Below are positions 7,423 through 14,068 of a stretch of DNA of 16,037 nt, in pieces. How positions within the stretch are numbered: the first letter of the stretch is position 1; every line of letters begins with the position of its first letter. The position numbers and the translations under genes are program-made. This stretch comes from Candidatus Bathyarchaeota archaeon (GTDB taxonomy: Archaea > Thermoproteota > Bathyarchaeia > TCS64). The notes under the pieces are model-generated. The model had not been told where the DNA came from and made no database searches. It was given only the letters and a program-made list of their open reading frames with translations. Where the stretch lies: positions 1-16,037 of the forward strand of contig JAUYEB010000116.1 in NCBI GenBank assembly GCA_030691555.1. Direction: 5' to 3'.

Positions 7423-7695
7423 CTACGACGTCTTCTCGGGTTCTACCGGTCTTGCCCGCTTCCCGATCTGCCCCATCTTCATAGCAACTAAGTAGGTTGT
7501 CACAATGTAGATGATCATGGCGAAGAGAACAAGCCCCTCCATCAGAAGGAGGTCCTTCACATCGAGCACGTAGAGGAGAACCATGGCGGCGATTAGGCCA
7601 AAGAGGGGGAACAACATCATCATTATGAATAGGGGCCGTATCCTCCTGAACGCCTCCTCGATGGTGACCTTCCCTCGCTTCTTCCCATCAGCCAT
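7423..7695 (-). CDS. Small two-helix membrane protein upstream of atpI
   Basis: I do not recognise this 90-residue protein. It has a basic N-terminus (MADGKKRGK), two hydrophobic helices at about 21-44 and 49-72 with a short acidic turn (DVKD), and a polar C-terminus ending EPEKTS. It lies where archaeal ATPase operons usually carry the soluble coiled-coil subunit H, but it does not resemble H. By topology it might help assemble the K ring or subunit I, as small Atp accessory proteins do in bacteria. That is inference from location only. It has its own TATA-like box and a good ATG. Confidence 0.75.
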   Translation of the reverse strand: MADGKKRGKVTIEEAFRRIRPLFIMMMLFPLFGLIAAMVLLYVLDVKDLLLMEGLVLFAMIIYIVTTYLVAMKMGQIGKRARPVEPEKTS

Positions 7696-7726
7696 GACGA
7701 ATATCGAAGCTGAAAGAAGAGGAGGG

Positions 7727-7735
7727 ATTAAAAAA
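7727..7735 (-). promoter_or_regulatory. T-run serving as tfb terminator and/or TATA box of the next gene
   Basis: On the minus strand CCTTTTTTAATCC follows the tfb stop by about 13 nt and is centred 36 nt before the ATG of the small membrane protein. The six-T run could end tfb transcripts, and TTTTTTAAT matches an archaeal TATA box at the right distance. Both uses are compatible. Confidence 0.5.
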
Positions 7736-7747
7736 GGTTACCAGAGG

Positions 7748-8707
7748 TCAAACCGTGATCGGTTGAGAGACCGACGTCTCTATAAACGGAGTCTCTACGC
7801 TCGAAGGCGTAATCGACGTCTCGAGTCCACGGAGCCTGTTTCTCAGGGTTACCTCCGTCGTCCCTGCCGCGAGAGCGACCTCCTTCTGGATTCTCCTGTC
7901 GTCGTTCTCGAGGCACGCCTTGTAGAGCGCAGCCGCTGCAAGTCCCCGAGGGTCTTTCCCGGTGAGTGCCTGCCTTATCTTCGCTAATTGGAGTATGTTG
8001 ATCGCCATCTGCTCCGTGTCGCGTCTGAGCTTGAGCTTCGCCGCGATGCTCGCGACGAACTTAACTGGCCCGTCTACGGGCATCCTGAGCTTCAGCTCCC
8101 TGATTATGAGCCTGTATGTTCTGGCGACCTCTGAGTGGTCTCTTGTGCTCGCCTCCGAGACCTTCTTTATTGGGCGTGGGACCTCGGCCGCTCGACACGC
8201 GGCGTAGAGCGAAGCCGCCACGAAGGCATCTATACTTCTGCCTCGGATTAGGTCGGCCTTCAGCGCCTTCCTGTATATGTGCGCGGCCTGCTCCTTTACG
8301 TTGCTTGGCACGTGGAGGAGCACCGACATCCTATCGAGCTCAGCCATGGCGACGCTTAGGTTGCGTCTCCAGGTCTCGTCGAACTTGCTGCGATTGTCGT
8401 AGCGCCTGAGGCGGTCCATCTTGAGCCTCGCCTCGCTGTTCAGTCTCCGCCCCGACGCGTCACGGTCGCCGTTGAAGACGGTCGAGAGGCCCTTATCGTA
8501 TAGTGTAAGCGACATGCCGAGACCCGTTCTGCTCCTGGAGTTCTTCTCGTCTATCGTGAACGCTCTCCACTCGGGACCCGTATCCATCGGCGACTCCTCG
8601 ATGACGAGCCCACACTCGCTACAGACGCGCTCACCGTTCTCGGGGTCGCTGATGATGTTCGTGCCACCGCACTTCGGGCACTTCCGGAGGTCTTCTACTT
8701 TCTTCAT
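7748..8707 (-). CDS. tfb: Transcription initiation factor B (TFB)
   Basis: TFB binds the TBP-DNA complex at the BRE and recruits archaeal RNA polymerase. The N-terminal zinc ribbon has Cys10, Cys13, Cys29 and Cys32 (KCPKCGG and VCSECG). It is followed by the B-reader/linker with EWRAFTIDEK and RSRTGLGM...DKGLST. Two cyclin folds follow at about 112-203 and 207-297, including GRSIDAFVAASLYAACR and GKDPRGLAAAALYKACLE. Most TFBs end soon after the second fold. Here about 22 residues rich in Ser, Thr and Pro follow (from about 298). The ATG has GGTGAG five nt upstream (8718-8713). It is divergent from a PadR-like regulator. Confidence 0.97.
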   Translation of the reverse strand: MKKVEDLRKCPKCGGTNIISDPENGERVCSECGLVIEESPMDTGPEWRAFTIDEKNSRSRTGLGMSLTLYDKGLSTVFNGDRDASGRRLNSEARLKMDRLRRYDNRSKFDETWRRNLSVAMAELDRMSVLLHVPSNVKEQAAHIYRKALKADLIRGRSIDAFVAASLYAACRAAEVPRPIKKVSEASTRDHSEVARTYRLIIRELKLRMPVDGPVKFVASIAAKLKLRRDTEQMAINILQLAKIRQALTGKDPRGLAAAALYKACLENDDRRIQKEVALAAGTTEVTLRNRLRGLETSITPSSVETPFIETSVSQPITV

Positions 8708-8750
8708 TCTTTCTCACCACTTCTCCTCTGGATCGTTAGTCCTGAGAAGA

Positions 8751-8798
8751 GTATATTTTACATATACGTAAGTTATATATACCGGCGTTGCTTATAAG
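8751..8798. promoter_or_regulatory. Divergent promoters of tfb and the PadR-like gene
   Basis: On the minus strand TAAAATATAC (8760-8751) is centred about 48 nt before the tfb ATG, giving a short leader with a ribosome-binding site. On the plus strand TTATATATA (8773-8781) is centred about 38 nt before the PadR-like ATG. CTTATAAG (8791-8798) lies closer, about 21 nt away. The boxes lie within 50 bp, so a regulator bound here could affect both genes. Confidence 0.5.
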
Positions 8799-8814
8799 CA
8801 TTTCGTGGATAACT

Positions 8815-9129
8815 ATGCCTAAACCGGTGGGCACATGCGGCGCCACGAAGATGAAAATTATGGCGATAATATGCCACAACGGCGACAACAGCGGAGAATC
8901 ATACGGGTACGATATTTGGAAAACGATGAAGGAGCGATTCCACATCTACCTCGGGGACAACGACATCGGCAACGTGTACCACCACCTCAACGACCTATGT
9001 GAAATGAACTTCGTAATCAGAGAAGACGAGGACGTTAGCGGGAAATGCTTCTACAAGATGACCGATGAGGGCCTCTCACTGAAAAAAAGGTATGATAAAT
9101 ACATAGAGATACTGGAGAGCGGCAAATAA
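8815..9129 (+). CDS. PadR-like winged-helix regulator
   Basis: The 104-residue protein shows the PadR layout: an N-terminal helix, then GESYGYDIWKTMKERF (about 27-42), the recognition region NDIGNVYHHLNDLCEMNFV (49-67), and the wing ending in CFYKMTDEG (78-86). PadR proteins bind palindromic operators as dimers and often repress themselves and a nearby exporter. I use ATG 8815 rather than TTG 8788 because the TTG would lie on the CTTATAAG box. Four cysteines (8, 20, 62, 78) are many for this size and could allow redox or metal sensing. The gene is visibly richer in A+T and AAA/GAA/ATA codons than its neighbours, which may indicate transfer. Its target is unknown. Confidence 0.8.
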   Translation: MPKPVGTCGATKMKIMAIICHNGDNSGESYGYDIWKTMKERFHIYLGDNDIGNVYHHLNDLCEMNFVIREDEDVSGKCFYKMTDEGLSLKKRYDKYIEILESGK

Positions 9130-9143
9130 ACCGATAAAATTGG

Positions 9144-9608
9144 CTACTTCGTCTTGATTATCTTCACGAGGTCCCCCTTCTTTAATTGTAACTTGTCGCT
9201 CTCGTGGACGTTAAGTACAAGCTCATAGCCGTCTCCCCCGGTCCTTACGTCTTTGACGGTTCCGGCTAGACTCCTATCATCGAGCGGCTCGCTCGCCTGA
9301 GCCATCTGTTCTCGGAGTTGTTGGAACTCTTCAATGAATTGTTTACCACGCTCCGTTAGGGTCGCCCCTCCACCTCCTGACCTTCCGCCCTTATGGGCGA
9401 TTATGAGGGGCTCACCCAGTTTTTCCTCGGCTTTTCTGACCAAACCCCAGGCGTATCTGTAACTCATGCCGAGGTCCGACGCCGCCTCCTTCAAGGTGCC
9501 GGTCTCCGTCACCTTTTTTAAAAGGCTGTACACACCGGGCCCGAATACGTAGCCGTCGTCGGTCTCCAGCCATACCTTGAATGCGGGGTGGGGCTTGCTG
9601 TGATCCAT
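9144..9608 (-). CDS. ModE-type winged-helix regulator with short C-terminal domain
   Basis: The 154-residue protein has the LysR/ModE-like winged helix: LLKKVTETGTLKEAASDLG (29-47), MSYRYAW (48-54) and the glycine-rich wing GGRSGGGGATLTERG (74-88). ModE represses or activates molybdate/tungstate uptake and molybdenum-enzyme genes. The C-terminal 45 residues (LAGTVKDVRTGGDGYELVL...KKGDLVKIIK) look like one truncated TOBE/Mop-like half rather than the two Mop domains of E. coli ModE, so molybdate binding is uncertain. No modABC or tungstate transporter genes are present. It lies downstream of the ABC exporter pair but has its own TATA-like AATTTAATTG (9653-9644), and it converges with the PadR-like gene at a 14-bp gap. 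Confidence 0.85.
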   Translation of the reverse strand: MDHSKPHPAFKVWLETDDGYVFGPGVYSLLKKVTETGTLKEAASDLGMSYRYAWGLVRKAEEKLGEPLIIAHKGGRSGGGGATLTERGKQFIEEFQQLREQMAQASEPLDDRSLAGTVKDVRTGGDGYELVLNVHESDKLQLKKGDLVKIIKTK

Positions 9609-9613
9609 GAATT

Positions 9614-9619
9614 AAAAAA
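9614..9619 (-). terminator. T-run between the ABC operon and the ModE-like gene
   Basis: A six-T run on the minus strand follows the second ABC gene stop by about 28 nt and ends five bases before the ModE-like ATG. It may partly end ABC transcripts, as archaeal termination uses T-runs. It is too close to the ATG to be that gene's TATA box. Confidence 0.35.
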
Positions 9620-9646
9620 CAGGTCGGCGCTGAAATGTTTTGTCAA

Positions 9647-11494
9647 TTAAATTGGCGGCGGATTCGGGTTTGTCTCGGGGGTCTCGTCTGGCTCGGCCTT
9701 GAACTGCATCTCGTATAGCTTCTTGTATAAACCCCCATTCTTCAGCAGCTCCTCGTGAGTCCCCTTCTCGGCGATTCGACCACCTTCGATGACGATGATC
9801 TGGTCGGCGTTGCGGACGGTCGAGAGTCGGTGGGCTATCACTATGGCGGTCCGGTTTTTGAGCAGGTTGTTCATGGCCTTCTGGATTATGAGCTCGGTGT
9901 AGGCGTCGATGCTGCTGGTCGCCTCGTCCATTATCAGTATGCGGGGGTTGGCGAGGAGAGCCCGGGCCAGGGAGACGAGTTGCCTCTGGCCGACGCTCAG
10001 CCTTCCCCCCCGCTCCTTCACCTCGGTCTGGTAGCCCTCGGGGAGGCGCATTATGAAGTCGTGGGCGCCTATCGCCTTCGATACGGTGACGACCTCGTCG
10101 TCCGTGGCACTCGGCCGGCTGTACCTGATGTTGTTCATAATCGTCCCGCTGAAGAGGAATGGGTCCTGGAGGACAACGCCCATCTGCCTCCTGAGCGACT
10201 CCACCTTGACCTTCCTGAGGTCGTGCCCGTCGACCGTGATCCTCCCCTCCGTCGGGTCGTAGAACCTGTAGAGGAGGTTCGCCATGGTCGTCTTGCCGAC
10301 GCCCGTGGGGCCGACGAGGGCCACGGTCGTGTTCGGCTTGATGTCGAGGTCGATGTCGACGAGTATCGGGTGATCCCTTTCGTATCCGAAGGTCATGTGT
10401 TCGAAGACTATTCTGCCCTGTATCGTCCCAAGTTCATCTGCGTTAGGATCGTCAACGATCTCGATGGGCGAGTCTATTATCGCGAAGACGCGCTCCGAGG
10501 CAGCTAGGGCGGACTGGACGCTGTTCCAGAAGTTGCTCAGGTCCTGTATCGGCTGGAAGAATCTCGTTATGTAGGTCATGAAGATGAAGAGCGTGCCCAC
10601 GGTGACTATGCCCTGTATGACGTCGGCGCCCCCGAACCAGAGGACCAGCGCCTGGTCCACAGCGGTGAAGAAGTTGACGGTAGGGTAGAAGACGGACATC
10701 ACGCGGCCCGCCTCGACATTTGCGGCCATGTTCGTCTCGTTGACCTGCTTGAACTCCTTCCTCGTCTCGCTCTCCTTGCTGAAGCTCTGGATCTCCTTTA
10801 TGCCGCTGACGGACTCCTCCATCTGGGCCGACACGCTGGCGATGGATCTTCGTGTCTCCCTGTAGACGGTGCGCACGCGTTTCCCCCAGACGAACATCCA
10901 GACCACCATGATAGGGATCATGGCGAAGCTGACGAGGCTGAGCCTCACGTTTATGGAGAACATTATGATCACGATGCCGATCAGGGTCAGCAGGTCCGCG
11001 ACCACCGTGATCAGGCCCGACGATATGAGCTCGGAGATCTTGTCTATGTCGTTGGTCGCGCGGCTCACGATGCTGCCAACCTCCTTGTCCGCGAAGTAGC
11101 GCAGCGATAGCTTCTGGATGTGCTCGAAGATGTCCTCGCGCATGTCGTACTCCATTCGCCCGAAGAGCCACTCTAGGAGGTAGTTCTGGGCATACGACGC
11201 TGCGTACGTTGCCAGGATGACTCCCAAATAACCAACGGCTATGATTGTGAGGCCGGTCGTGTCTAAGCCCTGGATCTGATCTAATGCGTAGCCATAGAGC
11301 AGTGGAGGGAGCAGGTTTAAACCGGTCGTCAGCATGACTGCCCCGAACATCAGGGCAGCGCGCTTCTTGTAGCGCAGGGTATACCTCAGCATTCTCAGCG
11401 CAAGGATCGAGTCTGGGACCTGTCTGATCTTCTCGTCGTCTTCGTCGGCTTGGAAGCCGTGGAAGTGGCCGCCTCCGCCCCCAGGACCATGCAT
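9647..11494 (-). CDS. ABC exporter half-transporter, canonical ATP site subunit
   Basis: This type IV (B-type) exporter half has a six-helix membrane domain (about 45-330) fused to an ATPase domain. Numbering starts at the TTG at 11500; subtract 2 for the chosen ATG 11494. Walker A is GPTGVGKTT (397-405), Q-loop Gln445, signature LSVGQ (501-505), Walker B ILIMDE with catalytic Glu526, and H-loop His557 (IAHRLS). Its own catalytic residues are complete, but the signature has Val in place of the first Gly. The N-terminus is Gly/His-rich (MHGPGGGGGHFHG), a possible metal-binding or flexible tail, and the C-terminus ends in a proline-rich tail. It begins within 10 nt of the partner gene's stop, so the two are surely co-translated. 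The substrate cannot be told from sequence. Confidence 0.95.
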   Translation of the reverse strand: MHGPGGGGGHFHGFQADEDDEKIRQVPDSILALRMLRYTLRYKKRAALMFGAVMLTTGLNLLPPLLYGYALDQIQGLDTTGLTIIAVGYLGVILATYAASYAQNYLLEWLFGRMEYDMREDIFEHIQKLSLRYFADKEVGSIVSRATNDIDKISELISSGLITVVADLLTLIGIVIIMFSINVRLSLVSFAMIPIMVVWMFVWGKRVRTVYRETRRSIASVSAQMEESVSGIKEIQSFSKESETRKEFKQVNETNMAANVEAGRVMSVFYPTVNFFTAVDQALVLWFGGADVIQGIVTVGTLFIFMTYITRFFQPIQDLSNFWNSVQSALAASERVFAIIDSPIEIVDDPNADELGTIQGRIVFEHMTFGYERDHPILVDIDLDIKPNTTVALVGPTGVGKTTMANLLYRFYDPTEGRITVDGHDLRKVKVESLRRQMGVVLQDPFLFSGTIMNNIRYSRPSATDDEVVTVSKAIGAHDFIMRLPEGYQTEVKERGGRLSVGQRQLVSLARALLANPRILIMDEATSSIDAYTELIIQKAMNNLLKNRTAIVIAHRLSTVRNADQIIVIEGGRIAEKGTHEELLKNGGLYKKLYEMQFKAEPDETPETNPNPPPI

Positions 11495-11501
11495 ACCCAA
11501 C

Positions 11502-13367
11502 TTAGACGCCCTCCCACTTCCCGGAGACCTGGGTATCGTACAGCTTCCTGTAGATGCCGTCCCGGCTGATCAGCTGCTCGTGCGTGCCCTCCTCGTAGAC
11601 CTCGCCGTTGTCGAGGACGACGATGTAGTCAGCCTTCTTTATCGAGCTCAGCCTCTGCGTGATAATGAATGTCGTCCTGTTCTCCAGCAGCTCGTCGAGG
11701 GCCTGCTGGATCTCGTGCTCCGTCTGGGTGTCGACGCTGCTGGTCGAGTCGTCGAGGATCAGTATCTTGGGGTTTTTGAGTAGGGCGCGGGCGATGGCTA
11801 TGCGCTGCTTCTGCCCCCCGGACACGGTGACGCCGCGTTCGCCTATCTCGGTGTTGTAGCCCTTTGGGGTCGAGGCTATGTAGTCGTGGATCTTCGCCTG
11901 CTTCGCGGCGACCTCGATGTCCGGCATCTTGGCGTTCTCGACGCCGTAGGCGATGTTCTCCCTGAATGTGGTGCTGAATATGAACGGGTCCTGTCGGACG
12001 ATCCCGATGTGTTCCCTGAGGGACTTTATCTTGTAGTCCCGGATGTCGACCCCGTCGATCTTGATGGATCCCGATGTGACGTCGTAGAACCTCGGTATGA
12101 GGTTGATTATGCTGCTCTTCCCGCTACCCGTTGCGCCGAGGATGGCGACGGTGGACCCCGGCTTGATGTCGAGGTTTATGTCGCGTAGCACCATGTTCTT
12201 CTCGTCGTATCCGAAGCCCACGTGGTCGAACTCGACATGCCCCTCGAGTTTCACAATCTCTTTTGCGTCGGGCTTGTCATGTACCGAGACCTCGGCGTCG
12301 ATGACCTCGAAGACGCGGCTCGACGCGGCGTTTGCCCTGAGCAATAGGTTCGCCATGGGCCCGAGCATCCTGACGGGCTGGGCGATGCGCATGACGTAGA
12401 AGTAGAAGGCGATCAGGCTCCCGAGGCTGAGTGTGCCCGCAACCACCTGGTTCCCGCCGTACCAGAGAATGATGACGAACCCAATACTTGATATCAGCGT
12501 GGCCAACGGGAGATAGAAGGCCCGATACTTCGCCGTGAGGATGTGAGAGTTGAAGTACTTGGTCAGCTCGCTCTGGAGCTTCTCCTCCTCCTGGCCCTCC
12601 TGGGCGAAGCCCCTGACGACCTTGATCCCCATGAGGTTCTCCTGGAAGACGCTCGTGATGTCGCCGTACTGCTGGCGCATGGTCTGCGTGATCGGGAAGG
12701 TCTTCCGCCCGAAGTAGAGCATCGTCACGAAGATGAACGGGAGCGTCACGATGGTCAGAAGCGTCAACTGGACGTTCGTGCTGAAGAGCGTCCAGATCAC
12801 CAAGCCCACGAGCAGAGCCGTGGAGACGAACATCCTCATCCCGAAGTCATACCACCTCTGAATCTGGTCGACGTCCCCCGTCGCGCGTGCCATCAACTGG
12901 CCGGTCCTCTGCTTGTCGTAGAAGCTGAAGGACTGTTCGAGCAGGCTGTTGTACATGTCGCTCCTCATCTCGAAGGAGGCCTTCTGGCTGAACCACGCGG
13001 TGCCGTACCTCACAATGTAGTTGAGGACGGCGACCCCGGCGGAGATGAGGATGAGGCTCGCTATGAACACACCCAGTATTGAGTAGTTGTCGCTGTATCC
13101 GAAGACGCTCGACACCCAGTTGGCCAGCGGGATGAATAGCAGCCCGGCGATGCCGTATCCTCCCAGGGTGGGGGTCTGCCCCGACGAGATCGCGGATATG
13201 AGGTCGATCACGTCCCCGATGATGCTTGGCGTGAGGACGTCGAGGATCGTGGAGACGATGATCAGTACGATGACGACCTTGAACTGCCAGTAGCTGGCAA
13301 CGTAGCCCATCATCCGGCTGAAGTCACCCTTCTTCTCGGGCTTGGTCGTCTGAGATTCTCCTGCCAC
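11502..13367 (-). CDS. ABC exporter half-transporter, degenerate ATP site subunit
   Basis: This 621-residue half-transporter has a membrane domain (about 28-345) and an ATPase domain. Walker A GATGSGKSS (411-419), Q-loop Gln459 and signature VSGGQ (515-519) are intact. The Walker B ends ILILDD, so Asp540 replaces the catalytic Glu, and the H-loop reads IITQRLS, with Gln571 replacing His. These are the changes known in the degenerate subunit of heterodimeric exporters such as TM287/288, BmrCD and LmrCD. It should pair with the next gene to form a two-subunit pump with one hydrolysing site. The start is GTG 13367, with GGAG overlapping the upstream regulator's TAG. The gap to that regulator is only 12 nt. 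Confidence 0.95.
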   Translation of the reverse strand: MAGESQTTKPEKKGDFSRMMGYVASYWQFKVVIVLIIVSTILDVLTPSIIGDVIDLISAISSGQTPTLGGYGIAGLLFIPLANWVSSVFGYSDNYSILGVFIASLILISAGVAVLNYIVRYGTAWFSQKASFEMRSDMYNSLLEQSFSFYDKQRTGQLMARATGDVDQIQRWYDFGMRMFVSTALLVGLVIWTLFSTNVQLTLLTIVTLPFIFVTMLYFGRKTFPITQTMRQQYGDITSVFQENLMGIKVVRGFAQEGQEEEKLQSELTKYFNSHILTAKYRAFYLPLATLISSIGFVIILWYGGNQVVAGTLSLGSLIAFYFYVMRIAQPVRMLGPMANLLLRANAASSRVFEVIDAEVSVHDKPDAKEIVKLEGHVEFDHVGFGYDEKNMVLRDINLDIKPGSTVAILGATGSGKSSIINLIPRFYDVTSGSIKIDGVDIRDYKIKSLREHIGIVRQDPFIFSTTFRENIAYGVENAKMPDIEVAAKQAKIHDYIASTPKGYNTEIGERGVTVSGGQKQRIAIARALLKNPKILILDDSTSSVDTQTEHEIQQALDELLENRTTFIITQRLSSIKKADYIVVLDNGEVYEEGTHEQLISRDGIYRKLYDTQVSGKWEGV

Positions 13368-13379
13368 TCGTCTTCACTC

Positions 13380-13988
13380 CTATGGGCCTATGAGCTTGTT
13401 GAGTTCCTGTATCGCGGACGCGTGTTGGGCGTTCCCAGCGAGTTTGAGGTGGGTGATTAGCTGCAGGAGCGGCCTCTCCACCTGTCGTTCGAGCTTGGCG
13501 GGGTCGCTCTGCTGCTCGACCGCCTCCTCGAAGGCCCTGCGCTCCATGTCGACGCATGAGTCCATCAGCTCCAGGACCCTCCCGCGCCGCTCCTCAGGTA
13601 CCTTGATGCCGAATGTCTCGAGCCCCTCGAACATGCTCTGGAGCACGCCCCCACGCCACTGGGCGTACCCGTCGTCCTTCTCCAGGCTCTCGGTGAGAGA
13701 GTAGGAGATGAGGTAGGAGTGGGCCGTCGCCCTGTAGTAGGGCTGGACCATGTTCCTCACCTTCTCCTCCCTGACCTGCTCGACGAGCCCCGCCCCTATG
13801 AGGAGGTTGACGTGGTGCTGTATGCTGGAGAAGTTCTTGCTCATCGCCTTGGCTAGGTCGGCCGCGGACATCTCCTGGTGCCTGAGCATGTGTAGTATGC
13901 GTCTGCGGGTCTCGTCGGCGAAGAGCTTGGCCACTTCAGGGTCCTTGATTATCCGTATTCCCTTTGGGGGGCGACTCAAGTATATCAC
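13380..13988 (-). CDS. ArsR-family regulator of the ABC exporter operon
   Basis: The 202-residue protein has an N-terminal ArsR-like winged helix: DPEVAKLFADETRRRILHML (16-35), then MSAADLAKAMSKNFSSIQHHVNLL (40-63) and GAGLVEQVREEK with a wing to about 87. A helical C-terminal half of about 115 residues follows (QWRGGVLQSMFEGL, LMDSCVDMERRAFEEAV), which probably binds a ligand or dimerises. No clustered metal-binding cysteines are seen, so a small organic ligand is more likely than a metal. It is the first gene of a three-gene unit with both ABC subunits. I accept the GTG start at 13988 because a TATA box centred about 25 nt upstream makes it a natural leaderless start. A TTG at 13979 would be the alternative. 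Confidence 0.88.
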   Translation of the reverse strand: MIYLSRPPKGIRIIKDPEVAKLFADETRRRILHMLRHQEMSAADLAKAMSKNFSSIQHHVNLLIGAGLVEQVREEKVRNMVQPYYRATAHSYLISYSLTESLEKDDGYAQWRGGVLQSMFEGLETFGIKVPEERRGRVLELMDSCVDMERRAFEEAVEQQSDPAKLERQVERPLLQLITHLKLAGNAQHASAIQELNKLIGP

Positions 13989-14007
13989 TACAGAGTCCTG
14001 TAGCGAT
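13984..14007. promoter_or_regulatory. Palindromic operator over the start of the ArsR-like gene
   Basis: ATCACTACAG (13984-13993) and CTGTAGCGAT (13998-14007) are reverse complements at 9 of 10 positions around a 4-bp spacer. The GTG start codon (13988-13986) and the predicted transcription start lie inside the left arm, and the TATA box begins right after the right arm. This is where an autorepressing dimeric regulator would bind. That the ArsR-like protein itself binds here is inference. Confidence 0.6.
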
Positions 14008-14008
14008 A

Positions 14009-14046
14009 CATAAAAGGTTCACTGCGGGCGTGGTCAACCTTTTACG
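14009..14046. promoter_or_regulatory. Mirrored divergent BRE/TATA elements
   Basis: CATAAAAGGTT (14009-14019) and AACCTTTTACG (14036-14046) are reverse complements at 10 of 11 positions with 16 bp between. Read outward, each strand shows AACC followed by TTTTAYG, a BRE-like purine/C stretch and a TATA-like box. Their centres lie about 25 nt before the ArsR-like GTG and 27 nt before the CoA-transferase ATG. Both transcripts therefore look leaderless. Confidence 0.6.
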
Positions 14047-14068
14047 TGATAAGGGCGGAAATGAGGTC

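Noticed and set aside
13964..14068. Upstream in-frame extension of the CoA-transferase from ATG 13964
   Set aside because: It would run through the ArsR-like start, the operator and both TATA boxes, and adds residues not seen in the family.
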